Below, piece after piece: positions 8,622-17,486 of a stretch of DNA of 51,278 nucleotides (its first letter is position 1; each line of letters begins with the position of its first letter). A program made the translations under genes and the position numbers. The notes beneath the pieces are model-generated. The model searched no databases, was not told where the DNA came from, and worked only from the letters and a program-made list of their open reading frames with translations. Source of the DNA: Nocardia abscessus NBRC 100374. Its GTDB lineage: Bacteria > Actinomycetota > Actinomycetes > Mycobacteriales > Mycobacteriaceae. The stretch lies in NCBI RefSeq assembly GCF_000308455.1, contig NZ_BAFP01000009.1, positions 1-51,278 on the forward strand, in the 5' to 3' direction.

Positions 8622-8864
8622 ATGCGTATCAAGTCCTTCTTCGCCGCTGGTCTGCTGGCCATCGCCGCCGTCGCCGGGGTGTCGACGGCTGCTTCGGCCT
8701 CGGCCGCGCCGGTTTACCAGGATGTCGCCTACGGCGGCACCTACGTGGGCACCTACGCCACGCTGTACGCCTGCCGTGCCGACGGCGAGTCGCCGAGCAC
8801 CGGCGGCTACTACTGGGAGTGCATCGAGAACTGGGACGGCTGGGACCTTTACATCTACTACTGA
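8622..8864 (+). CDS. Small secreted aromatic-rich protein of unknown function
   Basis: 80 residues. Residues 1-28 are a classical signal peptide: MRIK, then a hydrophobic Ala/Leu/Val core and an ASASA-AP cleavage site. The mature part is about 52 residues, acidic, with nine tyrosines, three tryptophans and two cysteines (YACRAD and WECIEN) that could form one disulfide, and ends in LYIYY. AGGAG lies 8 bases before ATG 8622. A strong hairpin terminator follows immediately. I recognise no family; small exported proteins of this kind occur in Nocardia and Streptomyces. The upstream 190 bases carry repeated AGGGTGGG-type tracts around 8480-8550. Confidence 0.8.
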   Translation: MRIKSFFAAGLLAIAAVAGVSTAASASAAPVYQDVAYGGTYVGTYATLYACRADGESPSTGGYYWECIENWDGWDLYIYY

Positions 8865-8880
8865 GCCACCTGTCACAGAG

Positions 8881-8912
8881 AAGGGGCATCCGGCATCCGG
8901 GTGTCCCTTTTC
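8881..8912 (+). terminator. Rho-independent terminator of the small secreted protein gene
   Basis: The arm AAGGGGCATCCGG pairs with CCGGGTGTCCCTT across a 4-base loop, with G-T wobbles, and ends in TTTT. It sits 17 bases after the stop codon. Confidence 0.75.
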
Positions 8913-8939
8913 GCCTTCCGAAATCCGAATTTCAGCTCA

Positions 8940-8990
8940 CACAACAAAAGCGGGGAGTCCGTTGAGAACGGACTCCCCGCTTTTGTTGTG
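8940..8990. terminator. Perfect bidirectional terminator between convergent genes
   Basis: Two perfectly complementary 24-base arms (8940-8963 and 8967-8990) flank a GAG loop. Each arm begins with CACAACAAAA, which gives a T-rich end in both directions. It lies between the secreted-peptide gene (plus) and ppa (minus, stop at 9003-9005) and should stop transcription from both sides. Confidence 0.9.
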
Positions 8991-9002
8991 CCCAGCAGAC
9001 TT

Positions 9003-9494
9003 TCAGTGCCCGCCCTGGTCCTTCAGGCGCTGAATGGACGCCTCCACTTCGGCCTCGGCTTCGGCGCGACCGACCCACTCCGAGCCCTTGACGTACTTGC
9101 CGGGCTCCAGGTCCTTGTAGCGCTCGAAGAAATGCTTGATCGCGGCCAGCTCGAACTCCGGGACGTCCTTCAGATCCTGGATGTGGTCCCAGCGCGGGTC
9201 GCCCGCGGGCACGCACAGGACCTTGTCGTCGCCGCCCGCCTCGTCGGTCATCTTGTACATCGCGACCGGACGGGCCTCCACGATCACACCCGGGAACACC
9301 GAGTCGGGCAGCAGGACCAGCGCGTCCAGCGGGTCACCGTCCTCGCCGAGGGTGTTCTCGATGAAGCCGTAGTCGGCGGGATAGACCATGGACGTGTACA
9401 GGAACCGGTCGAGCCGGACCCGGCCGGTCTCGTGATCGACCTCGTACTTGTTCCGGGAACCCTTGGGGATCTCGATCGTGACGTCGAACTCCAC
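9003..9494 (-). CDS. ppa: Inorganic pyrophosphatase
   Basis: 163 residues of family I soluble inorganic pyrophosphatase, which hydrolyses pyrophosphate to phosphate and pulls biosynthetic reactions forward in the cytosol. The metal-binding signature [10 protein letters not shown] is intact, as are the flanking [11 protein letters not shown] and [11 protein letters not shown] motifs. GTG 9494 is the start because GGAG lies five bases ahead; a longer reading frame continues far upstream but is antisense to dacB. The last residues (QRLKDQGGH) are normal for actinobacterial Ppa. It is transcribed divergently from dacB, as in mycobacteria, and ends at a perfect terminator. A GTTGCGCAAC palindrome (9604-9613) lies in the shared promoter region. 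Confidence 0.96.
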   Translation of the reverse strand: MEFDVTIEIPKGSRNKYEVDHETGRVRLDRFLYTSMVYPADYGFIENTLGEDGDPLDALVLLPDSVFPGVIVEARPVAMYKMTDEAGGDDKVLCVPAGDPRWDHIQDLKDVPEFELAAIKHFFERYKDLEPGKYVKGSEWVGRAEAEAEVEASIQRLKDQGGH

Positions 9495-9689
9495 GCCATC
9501 TCCTTCGTGCATCGGTGCCGAGCCCGGCGACTCGGCTTCTTTCGGCGACTGCCGACTCGGCCGCTGCGGAGTGCGCCGACTCGCCAGGTTGTTCGGGGGA
9601 ACGGTTGCGCAACGAGGATAGTGTGGTCGGCGCGGACATGGGTGCGGCAGGCGGCTGCTGCGGGAATCGGTCAGGAGAGCGGCGGCGAC

Positions 9690-11150
9690 GTGTTTGGTGG
9701 CAACGAGAACATCGGTGGGCTGGCCGCCCGACGGCGCCGCAACAGATGGATCTGGATATCGACCACGCTGATCGTGCTGCTCGCCGTCGCCGTGGTGGCA
9801 CTGGTCACGGTGCGGCCGTGGACCGACGAGTTCCGGCACGGCGGCCTGACCATCGTCGCCGCGCCCGCGCCGGTCGAGCCCTCCCCGCGGATCGGTCCGG
9901 CCCGGTCGACCGGTTCCGCGCCGAGTGCCGCGGGGATCGCCGCCGCGCTGGCGCCGGTGATCGGCAATCCGGACCTCGGCGCGTTCGCGGGGCAGGTGAC
10001 CGACGCCGACAGCGCGATCGTGCTGTGGAGCGGTGACGCGAACCGGCCGATGATCCCGTCGTCCACCGCGAAGATCCTCCTCACGGCGGCCGCCCTGCTC
10101 ACGCTGCCCGCCGAGCACCGGGTGACCACGAAGGTGGTCGCCGGTGCGGCGCCGAACGAGCTGGTGCTGGTCGGCGGCGGTGATCCGACGCTCACCGCGC
10201 AGCCGGACGGCAAGGGGTACTACCCGAACGGGCCGCGTCTGTCCGACCTGGTCGACCAGATCGAGACCGCGGGCCGCCCGGTGGACACGATCGTCGTCGA
10301 CACCTCCGCCTTCGCGGGCTCGACCATGGCGAAGGGCTGGGACCCGATCGACATACCGGAGGGTTCCATCGCCCCGATCGAGTCGGTGATGATCGACGGC
10401 GGCCGCTTGCAACCGCTCGTCGAGTATTCGCCGCGTACCGCCACGCCCGCGCTGGACGCCGGCCGGCGACTGGCCGTGGAGCTGGGGCTCGACCCGGCAC
10501 GGGTCCGGGCGGGCGTCGCGCCCGCGGGCGCGGCCGAAGTCGCCTCCGTGCGGTCGGCGCCGCTGCGTGACCGGCTGCGCGACATGATGGTGTACTCCGA
10601 CAACGTGCTCGCCGAGACGATCGGGCGGGAGCTCGCCACGGCCACCGGTGGCGAGGCATCCTTCGACGGCGGGGTCGCCGCGGTGCGCGAGGCGCTGAGC
10701 ACGGCAGGTTTCGATCTGACCGGCCTGGATATGCACGACAGCAGCGGGCTTTCGGTCGACGACCGGATTCCCGCGCGATTGCTCGACCGGGTCGTGGCGA
10801 CCGCGGCCAAGCCGACCGGCGCCACGGCGGTGCAACCGGCCGGTACCAAGGCCAAGCCCGAGAACGACCGCGTCGCCGCCACCTTGGCCCCGATGCTCGA
10901 CGCTCTGCCGGTCGCCGGCGCAACGGGGTCGCTGACCGGCCGCTACGTCGCCCGCGACCGCCAGGCCGCGGGCTGGGTTCGGGCCAAGACCGGAACTCTG
11001 TCGGTGTCCAGCGCGTTGGTCGGGTATGTGCTGGACGCCGATGGGCGGGTGCTGACCTTCGCTCTGATGTCGAACGACCGACCGCCGGAGGTGAGCAGGC
11101 CCGCGTTGGACGCGATCGCAGGCACGCTGCGAAATTGTGGATGCTCGTGA
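9690..11150 (+). CDS. dacB: D-alanyl-D-alanine carboxypeptidase/endopeptidase, PBP4 (DacB) type
   Basis: 486 residues. A cytoplasmic RRRRNR segment and one membrane anchor (residues ~20-42) are followed by a Pro-rich linker and the S13 penicillin-binding domain. The catalytic motifs are all present: SxxK at S125-TA-K128, SxN (YSDNVLAE) near 302, and KTG (AKTGTL) near 432. It trims D-Ala from peptidoglycan stem peptides or cleaves crosslinks outside the membrane, and is a beta-lactam target. GTG 9690 was chosen because AGGAG is about 12 bases upstream and the membrane anchor then lies at the N-terminus. The next gene starts 13 bases after its stop, suggesting one operon through hpt. Confidence 0.93.
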   Translation: MFGGNENIGGLAARRRRNRWIWISTTLIVLLAVAVVALVTVRPWTDEFRHGGLTIVAAPAPVEPSPRIGPARSTGSAPSAAGIAAALAPVIGNPDLGAFAGQVTDADSAIVLWSGDANRPMIPSSTAKILLTAAALLTLPAEHRVTTKVVAGAAPNELVLVGGGDPTLTAQPDGKGYYPNGPRLSDLVDQIETAGRPVDTIVVDTSAFAGSTMAKGWDPIDIPEGSIAPIESVMIDGGRLQPLVEYSPRTATPALDAGRRLAVELGLDPARVRAGVAPAGAAEVASVRSAPLRDRLRDMMVYSDNVLAETIGRELATATGGEASFDGGVAAVREALSTAGFDLTGLDMHDSSGLSVDDRIPARLLDRVVATAAKPTGATAVQPAGTKAKPENDRVAATLAPMLDALPVAGATGSLTGRYVARDRQAAGWVRAKTGTLSVSSALVGYVLDADGRVLTFALMSNDRPPEVSRPALDAIAGTLRNCGCS

Positions 11151-11163
11151 CGGGTGGTTGATC

Positions 11164-12273
11164 ATGACCCAGCAAGGTTCCGACACAGCCGGATTCGGCG
11201 CCGCGGACGTGGTCGAGCGGCGCAAGGGCCGCTCGGGTCTGTCCGGCGTGGTCGATTGGCGCCTGGCCGCTAGAACCGGCTCGGCACTGGCGCCCGCGGG
11301 TCCGCGCACGTCGCGCTATTCGGCCGAACAGGTCGTCGCCGAGCTCGCCGATTCCTCCGTGCGGGCCGAGGGGCCGGTCCGTGAGGTCAGCGGCTTGCTG
11401 GACGACCGGCCGGTCCCAGCGGCAAGGATCGTCGACCGGCCGGGGTGGATCGGAGCCGCCGCCGACTCGATGGCCCAGCTCACCGGCACCGGTGGGGCGC
11501 CGGTCGAACGCAAGCTGCTGGCGGGCAAACCCGCCGGTGTGCAGGCGGGCGCGATGCTCGCCTTCCTGTCCACCGCGATCCTCGGCCAGTACGACCCGTT
11601 CACGGGACCGGACGGCACCCTGCTGCTGGTCGCGCCGAACATCGTGGCGGTCGAGCGCGCGCTCGGGGTGTCGCCGAGCGATTTCCGGCTCTGGGTCTGC
11701 CTGCACGAGGTGACCCACCGGGTGCAGTTCTCCTCGGCGCCCTGGCTCGCCGAATACATGCGCGCCAATGTCGAGATACTCGGCGAGGTCGGTGACGAGC
11801 CGGTGAGCGACATGCTGTCGCGGCTGGTCGAGGAGGTGCGCGACCGCCGCCGCGGAACGGCCTCCGACGACCCGGCCGCGCGCGGTGTGGTCGGCCTGCT
11901 GCGCGCCTCACAGGCGCCGCCGCAGCGTGCGGCGCTGGACCGCCTGCTCATGCTCGGCACTCTGCTGGAGGGGCACGCCGATCACGTCATGGACGCGGTC
12001 GGGCCTTCGGTCGTCCCGTCCGTCGAGCAGATCCGCACCGCGTTCGACCAGCGGCGCAAGCGTCCCACCAACCCGGTGCAGCGCATCCTGCGCGCCCTGC
12101 TCGGCGTGGACGCGAAGGTCGCCCAGTACGTGCGCGGCAAGAAGTTCGTGGACGAGGTGGTCGCCACGGTCGGGACGACGCGGTTCAACACGGTGTGGAC
12201 CGATGCCGAGACGCTCCCGCGCACCGACGAGATCGAGCAGCCGCAGCGTTGGATCGAACGGGTGCTGGCCTGA
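11164..12273 (+). CDS. Zinc-dependent metalloprotease-like protein (DUF2342, F420-biosynthesis-associated)
   Basis: 369 residues of the actinobacterial DUF2342 / TIGR03624 family. A zincin HExxH motif is visible in [10 protein letters not shown] near residue 181, with an acidic third ligand plausible in [11 protein letters not shown] near 270. Family members are often labelled coenzyme F420 biosynthesis-associated because of phylogenetic co-occurrence; no biochemical function is settled. ATG 11164 is used; GTG 11137 would overlap dacB by 14 bases and cannot be excluded. Order dacB - this gene - tilS - hpt matches mycobacteria. Confidence 0.88.
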   Translation: MTQQGSDTAGFGAADVVERRKGRSGLSGVVDWRLAARTGSALAPAGPRTSRYSAEQVVAELADSSVRAEGPVREVSGLLDDRPVPAARIVDRPGWIGAAADSMAQLTGTGGAPVERKLLAGKPAGVQAGAMLAFLSTAILGQYDPFTGPDGTLLLVAPNIVAVERALGVSPSDFRLWVCLHEVTHRVQFSSAPWLAEYMRANVEILGEVGDEPVSDMLSRLVEEVRDRRRGTASDDPAARGVVGLLRASQAPPQRAALDRLLMLGTLLEGHADHVMDAVGPSVVPSVEQIRTAFDQRRKRPTNPVQRILRALLGVDAKVAQYVRGKKFVDEVVATVGTTRFNTVWTDAETLPRTDEIEQPQRWIERVLA

Positions 12274-12337
12274 GCTAGCAGGCTGTTTCTGCCCCGGCGG
12301 TCAACCGTCGAGCGAGGCAGGCCGGTAGGCTGCGCCC

Positions 12338-13429
12338 ATGGGGCGTGCGCCAGGAACCACACCCGGGCGCTTCGGATCGGAGGCCGGGTCGTCCGGTTCC
12401 GTGCCGCCACTCGCGCCCGCTGCCGATCCCACACGGCGCCTGCCCGAGACCGCGGCAGTGCTCGCCGTCCGCAGGGCGGTCCGGGACTGGCTGGCCGATT
12501 TCGGACCGCGAGAGACCGAGGAGCAGGCGGTCGCGGTCGCGCTGTCCGGTGGCGCGGATTCGCTGGCTCTCACGGCCGCGGCGGTGGTGGAGACGAACGC
12601 CGTCCACGCGCTGGTGGTCGATCACCGGCTGCAACCCGGTTCCGGCGCCGTGGCGGCCGAGGCGGCGGCCCGAGCCCTCGCCCTGGGCTGCCGGTCCGCG
12701 CGGGTGCTTCCGGTCGAGGTCGGCACCGAGGGCGGTGTGGAAGCCGCGGCGCGCCGGGCGCGCTACGCCGCGCTGGACGCGGCGCGTGACGGCCTGCCGG
12801 TGCTGCTCGGGCACACGCTCGACGACCAGGCCGAAACGGTGCTGCTCGGCCTCGCGCGCGGTTCGGGTGGCCGCTCGATCCAAGGAATGGCCCCCTGCGC
12901 CGAGCCGTGGGGGCGGCCGTTGCTCGGCGTGCGACGGGCGACGACCCGGCAGGTGTGCGCCGACCTGGGCATTTCACCACACGACGACCCGCACAACGCC
13001 GCCCCGGAGTTCACCCGGGTCCGGCTGCGCACCGAGGCGTTGCCGCTGCTGGAGCAGATCCTCGGCGGCGGGGTGGCCCCGGCGCTGGCGCGCACGGCCG
13101 AGCAGTTGCGTGCGGACGGCGCGGTACTGGACGCGCTCGCCGCCGAACTGCGGCACAACGCGAGTGATGGCCCGGCGCTGGTGATCGAGACCCTCGCCAC
13201 TGCGCCCGCCGCCCTGCGGAAACGGGCAATCCGGGCATGGCTGCTCGACCACGGTGCGAAAGCCCTGACCACGAAGCATTTACAGGCAGTCGACGAACTG
13301 GTGACGGCTTGGCGTGGGCAGGGCGGTGTCGCGGTCGGCGGAGGACGGCCGGATAGCAGGTTGGTCGCCGGGCGCGAACATGGCAGGCTGACACTGCGGC
13401 TGAGTGAGGATGGGCATCGGAGGCGATGA
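12338..13429 (+). CDS. tilS: tRNA(Ile)-lysidine synthetase
   Basis: 363 residues. The N-type ATP pyrophosphatase P-loop SGGADS is near residue 70, followed by VDHRLQPGS and the [18 protein letters not shown] motif. The enzyme converts C34 of tRNA(Ile2) to lysidine, which changes its decoding from AUG to AUA, and is essential. The first ~40 residues are a low-complexity Gly/Pro/Ser extension, so a later start is possible, although none has a better ribosome site. The stop overlaps the hpt start by four bases (ATGA), implying translational coupling, as is usual for tilS-hpt pairs. Confidence 0.94.
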   Translation: MGRAPGTTPGRFGSEAGSSGSVPPLAPAADPTRRLPETAAVLAVRRAVRDWLADFGPRETEEQAVAVALSGGADSLALTAAAVVETNAVHALVVDHRLQPGSGAVAAEAAARALALGCRSARVLPVEVGTEGGVEAAARRARYAALDAARDGLPVLLGHTLDDQAETVLLGLARGSGGRSIQGMAPCAEPWGRPLLGVRRATTRQVCADLGISPHDDPHNAAPEFTRVRLRTEALPLLEQILGGGVAPALARTAEQLRADGAVLDALAAELRHNASDGPALVIETLATAPAALRKRAIRAWLLDHGAKALTTKHLQAVDELVTAWRGQGGVAVGGGRPDSRLVAGREHGRLTLRLSEDGHRRR

Positions 13430-14037
13430 CGCAGACCGAACCGGCCCGACGGGCTCACCACCACGGAAGGAATTCAGCTGACGTGTACGGGGACGACATC
13501 GCGTCGGTGCTGATCACCGAGGAGCAGATCGCCGCGAAGACCCAGGAGCTGGCCGAAATCATCGCCAAGCGGTATCCCCCCGACGCACCCGAGGGCGATC
13601 TGCTGCTGGTGGGCGTGCTCAAGGGCGCGATCTTCTTCATGACCGACCTGGCCAAGGCGCTGCCGATCCCGACCCAGATGGAGTTCATGGCCGTCTCGTC
13701 CTACGGGTCGTCGACCTCCTCCTCCGGCGTGGTGCGCATCATGAAGGACCTGGACAAGGACATCGCGGGCCGCAACGTCCTGATCGTCGAGGACATCATC
13801 GACTCCGGGCTCACGCTGTCATGGCTCAAGCGGAACCTCTCCACCCGCAACCCGGCGTCGCTCGAAGTGGTCACCCTCCTACGCAAACCCGACGCGCTAC
13901 GCACGCCCGTGGAAGTCGCGCACGTCGGCTTCGACATCCCGAACGAATTCGTCGTCGGCTACGGCCTCGACTACGCGGAGCGCTACCGCGACCTGCCCTA
14001 CATCGGCACCCTGGATCCCAAGGTCTACGGCGGCTGA
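13426..14037 (+). CDS. hpt: Hypoxanthine phosphoribosyltransferase
   Basis: 203 residues. The PRPP-binding loop [14 protein letters not shown] is near residue 118, with [11 protein letters not shown] and [11 protein letters not shown] upstream and the base-binding [20 protein letters not shown] near the C-terminus. It salvages hypoxanthine and guanine to IMP and GMP using PRPP. ATG 13426 overlaps the tilS stop; GTG 13483 with an AAGGAATT site is an alternative start that would remove a poorly conserved His-rich N-terminus. It ends three bases before a convergent gene, and the two stop codons share a small palindrome. Confidence 0.95.
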   Translation: MTQTEPARRAHHHGRNSADVYGDDIASVLITEEQIAAKTQELAEIIAKRYPPDAPEGDLLLVGVLKGAIFFMTDLAKALPIPTQMEFMAVSSYGSSTSSSGVVRIMKDLDKDIAGRNVLIVEDIIDSGLTLSWLKRNLSTRNPASLEVVTLLRKPDALRTPVEVAHVGFDIPNEFVVGYGLDYAERYRDLPYIGTLDPKVYGG

Positions 14038-14040
14038 CCG

Positions 14041-14757
14041 TCAGCCGGGCAGGATGCCGAAAATCGTTGCGGGGGAACCTGAACCACCGCGGTAGAGCGG
14101 TCCGCCCACCAGTACCCACGCGCCCGTCGCGGGCAGCGCGGCCAGGTTCGCCAAGCACTCCAGGCTGATCCGGTGCTCGCCGTAGAGCAGCTTCGACACC
14201 GCGTACGTCTCGTCGGTACCCAGGTCAGGGCCGAACGTATCGATGCCGAGCGCGCCTCGGCGGCCGAGCCTGCCGGTGCGCAACAGCCACCGCACCGTTT
14301 CCACCGCGAAACCCGGTTGGCGACCGGACGATTCGCCCGTGCCGACGAACTCCGGCGTACCCCACTTGGCGTCCCAGCCGGTCCAGGCGATCACCGCGGC
14401 GCCGTCCGGGATCCGGCCGTGCTCCGCCTCCCATCCCCGCAGATCGCCGACCGTGACGGCGTAGTCGCGATCCTGCGCGCAGAGCTGCCGGACATCGATC
14501 CGCACCGCGGGCAGCAGCAGATCGTCCAGCTCCAGTTCGTCCGCGGCCAGCCCGTCGGCACGGAAATGGATCGGTGCGCCCCAATGGGTTCCGGTGTGTT
14601 CGCCCTGCTGGATGTAGCGCAGGTAGTAGCCGTCGTCGGCGATCGTGGCCACGAGGTCGGCGCGGAATTCGGGATCGTCCGGGTACAGCGGCGTGGTGGC
14701 CGGATCGTGAACGTGCGACAGATTCACCAACCGTCCCAGCGGGCGCGGTGTGGTCAT
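14041..14757 (-). CDS. Cyclase family protein (kynurenine formamidase-like metal hydrolase)
   Basis: 238 residues of the PF04199 cyclase/formamidase fold. Metal-binding positions are visible in QQGEHTGTHWGAPIHF, where the family has HxGTHxDAPxH; here Trp-Gly replaces the usual hydrophobic/Asp residue before Ala-Pro. Further motifs are GIDTFGPD and LVGGPLYRGGSGSPATI. Relatives hydrolyse N-formylkynurenine, isatin or similar amides; the substrate here is unknown. Its ATG overlaps the stop of the pseudokinase gene by four bases, so it is the third gene of the kinase operon and may act in the same process. Confidence 0.85.
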   Translation of the reverse strand: MTTPRPLGRLVNLSHVHDPATTPLYPDDPEFRADLVATIADDGYYLRYIQQGEHTGTHWGAPIHFRADGLAADELELDDLLLPAVRIDVRQLCAQDRDYAVTVGDLRGWEAEHGRIPDGAAVIAWTGWDAKWGTPEFVGTGESSGRQPGFAVETVRWLLRTGRLGRRGALGIDTFGPDLGTDETYAVSKLLYGEHRISLECLANLAALPATGAWVLVGGPLYRGGSGSPATIFGILPG

Positions 14758-17486
14758 CGGGTCCGCTGCGGAATCGCTCTGGCCAGCGCGAGCAGATCTG
14801 CTTCGAGGAGCCGGAACAGCCGGTAGGTCAGCACGAAGGCCAGGATGCCACCCACACTCAGCACACGCACCGGAACGATCACCAACTCCAGGTCGGCGGC
14901 GTTGACGAAGGTCGCGCTCGCCACGCCCAGCAGCGGAACCGACGCCGCGACACCGAGATAGAAATTTCCGCGCTTGGCCAGCGCGCGCAGTTGCTTCTCG
15001 TCGCCGGGGCCGATGCCACCGCGCACCAAGAGCTGTGGATAGATCGAGCGCACCGCGTAAACCATGATCGGGAAGAACGGATAGGCCAGCGCGATCGCCG
15101 CGCACACCACCTGCGCGGCGAAGAAATGCAAGAAGGTCCCACGCGGCAGGTCGACACCCGAGAAGGCCAGACCCAGCGGCCAGATGATGCCCGCGACCAG
15201 CCAGAAGCCGAAGGGTATCCAGACCGCCCAATCACCCATCAGCAGCGTGTCCCGGCGCGCTTTCGCGAGCGTCCGCGCGGAGTACCCCTCGCCGCGGCCG
15301 AGGCGGAACGCGATGGTGAGCGGCCGCCGGGTCATGAACAGCAGCAGCAGCGCGGCGACCGGAAACGCGACGAGATTGTTGATCAATCCGACCGCCGCGA
15401 ATTTCTCCTGATCCGCCGCCGACATCCGGTCGATGATCAGGGCTTGGTTCAGCTGGATGTTGTAGAAGCTGGCCAGCACGTTGGGGACGCCGACGCACAG
15501 CGCCGCGACCGGCAGCAGCCAGCCGCGCGCTCGGTACGCGAGGCTGTTCGGCGGCGGATCGACCAGGTCGCGGGCGCGGGTGTCGAGGCACAGGTCCAGT
15601 TGTCCGGCGAGTTCCGCGCCGCTGCGCCAGCGGCGCTGCGGGTCCGCGTGCAGGCACTCCAGCAGCACGCGGCGCAGCGCGGCCGGGGTGTCGTCGGGCA
15701 GGCGGGACAGCGCCGCGGCCGGGACGCCGTCGCGGCGCACCGCGAGCATTCGCGCGTACGTCTCGGTTACCGAACCCTCCTCGGTGGGCGGAGGATCGTC
15801 GAACGGACTCGCGCCCGTCAGCATTTCCCACAGCAGCACCCCGAGGGAGTAGACGTCGCTGGCGTTGCCCGGCGCCGGCGCATCGGGATCCAGATAGTGG
15901 GCCAGCTGCTCCGGGGAGCGGTAGACGAGTGCGTCGGTCGCGCCGGGATCGCGCGGCGCGGGGATGCGGGCCGCCGCCTCGCCGAGGGCGAAGTCGGCGA
16001 GCTTCGGGATGCCCTCCGCGGTGAACAGGACGTTCGCCGGTTTGATGTCGTGATGCAGTACGCCGTGGTGCTCGGCGTAATCGAGGGCGTCGGCCAGCCG
16101 CCTGCCCACCCACGCCACGGTCTCCGGCCAGCTCAGCCGCGCGATTTCGGCGCGCACGCTGGAATCCGAGGGCCGGATCTCGCCCTTGTCCTCCATGGCG
16201 GTGTCCACCGCGCGCAGCAGCAGCGCGCCGCCGTCGGTCACCGGGCCGCGACAGCGCTGCTCGAGGACGCCGACCGCGGTGCCGCCGGGGAGGTACTGCA
16301 TGTAGACCAGGCGCGGCAGGGGGGCCACCGGGGCCACTGGGGCCGGCGGTGGCCTGCCCGTCGAGGCGTCGGCGTATTCCGTCGGGTCTGTGCGGGTGGC
16401 GTCGGGATCGATGTCCGTCGGCGTCGCGTCCGGATCATCGAGTACCGCGGTGCCATTGCCGGATTCCGCCGACCGCCCGGCCTCGTGATCGGGAACCGGC
16501 GCGCCCGCGCGGTGTGGGCGGCGCGCACGGTACGGGCTGGTGACAGTGGTGTCGTCGCTGTCGTCACGGGTGCGGGCGGCGTGTGTCGCCGCTGCGACCG
16601 TCGCGTCGTCCGCGGTGGATCGTCCGCCGGTGGCGATGTCGGCTCGTTCGGTGTCGCGAAGGTGGGCCTGGGCGATGGTGGCGTCGTCGTCTGGGCGGCT
16701 CGCGGTCCGGCCGGGCGGTGGGGCCGCGACGGTGTCGTCGGGTTCGAACGGCTCGGCGATCGCGGGGCGCGGCGCGGCGATGGTCGACTCCGCGTCGGCT
16801 GTGGGGCTGCCGTTCGCGGGCGCACCGGCGACGGTCAGCGTGCGTGCGGCGTCGGCGCTGAGCACCCGCTGGTCGAAGACGCGCACGATGTGGGCGTGGT
16901 CGAGCTGGGCCATCGTGTGCGGCGCACCCGCCCGTCCCGCGGAGAACCGGACGGCGACCAGCCGCTGCATGGAGCGTTGCCTGGCCAGGAAGACCCGGCC
17001 GAGCAGGCCCGCGCCCAAGTCGGTGAGCAGGTCGAAGTCATCGATCCGCAGACCGGGCGCGAGGTCGGCGAGTGCGGCCAGGGCGTCGCTCGATTCGCCC
17101 GCCTCGTCGGCATCCTCGGCGGCGAAATCGGCGAGGCGTTCGCGGATGGCGTGGGTGAGGTCCGGATATTCGGCGAGGAAGTCCTCCGCCGGCAGCGGTC
17201 CGCGTCCGCGGCGCGCCAGGAATTCCTCGCACACCAGATCCAGGAGCTCGGGGCTGCCCGCCACCTCGGGGAATTCCTCGCGATACTCCGCGATCCGTTT
17301 GCCGAGCCCTTCGCGCTCCCAGCGCCGCCGCAGATCCACTCGGATCAGATCGACGAGTACGGCCAAGCGCACCTGCGTGCCGTCGGGCACGTAGTCGCGG
17401 ATCTGTGGCGGCAACCGATCGCTGTGAAGGCTGCGTTGCCAGTCGGCGGCGAACCGGACGACGGCATCGGTGCGCGGAGAGCTCAC
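14754..17486 (-). CDS. Transmembrane protein kinase paralogue, probable pseudokinase
   Basis: 910 residues. An N-terminal helical module (about 40-120: RVDLRRRW, YREEFPE, EEFLARRGRG) precedes a Ser/Thr kinase fold, and about six membrane helices fill residues ~630-890. Three key kinase residues are altered: the beta3 lysine of VAVK is arginine (VAVRF, R180), HRD is HHD (478-480), and DFG is DFA (498-500). The catalytic Asp480 and N485 of IKPAN remain. A ~180-residue Pro/Thr/Asp-rich insert (about 212-390) with DDTT-like repeats splits the N-lobe and looks like a phosphorylation target. The GTG start overlaps the upstream kinase stop by four bases. Weak residual activity is possible, but ATP handling should be impaired. 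The membrane domain closely resembles that of the upstream kinase. Confidence 0.85.
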   Translation of the reverse strand: MSSPRTDAVVRFAADWQRSLHSDRLPPQIRDYVPDGTQVRLAVLVDLIRVDLRRRWEREGLGKRIAEYREEFPEVAGSPELLDLVCEEFLARRGRGPLPAEDFLAEYPDLTHAIRERLADFAAEDADEAGESSDALAALADLAPGLRIDDFDLLTDLGAGLLGRVFLARQRSMQRLVAVRFSAGRAGAPHTMAQLDHAHIVRVFDQRVLSADAARTLTVAGAPANGSPTADAESTIAAPRPAIAEPFEPDDTVAAPPPGRTASRPDDDATIAQAHLRDTERADIATGGRSTADDATVAAATHAARTRDDSDDTTVTSPYRARRPHRAGAPVPDHEAGRSAESGNGTAVLDDPDATPTDIDPDATRTDPTEYADASTGRPPPAPVAPVAPLPRLVYMQYLPGGTAVGVLEQRCRGPVTDGGALLLRAVDTAMEDKGEIRPSDSSVRAEIARLSWPETVAWVGRRLADALDYAEHHGVLHHDIKPANVLFTAEGIPKLADFALGEAAARIPAPRDPGATDALVYRSPEQLAHYLDPDAPAPGNASDVYSLGVLLWEMLTGASPFDDPPPTEEGSVTETYARMLAVRRDGVPAAALSRLPDDTPAALRRVLLECLHADPQRRWRSGAELAGQLDLCLDTRARDLVDPPPNSLAYRARGWLLPVAALCVGVPNVLASFYNIQLNQALIIDRMSAADQEKFAAVGLINNLVAFPVAALLLLFMTRRPLTIAFRLGRGEGYSARTLAKARRDTLLMGDWAVWIPFGFWLVAGIIWPLGLAFSGVDLPRGTFLHFFAAQVVCAAIALAYPFFPIMVYAVRSIYPQLLVRGGIGPGDEKQLRALAKRGNFYLGVAASVPLLGVASATFVNAADLELVIVPVRVLSVGGILAFVLTYRLFRLLEADLLALARAIPQRTR

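Noticed and set aside
9003..11309. A 768-residue minus-strand open frame whose last part is ppa
   Set aside because: Only the final 163 codons are pyrophosphatase with a GTG and ribosome site. The rest is antisense to dacB and is Arg/Gly-rich shadow sequence.
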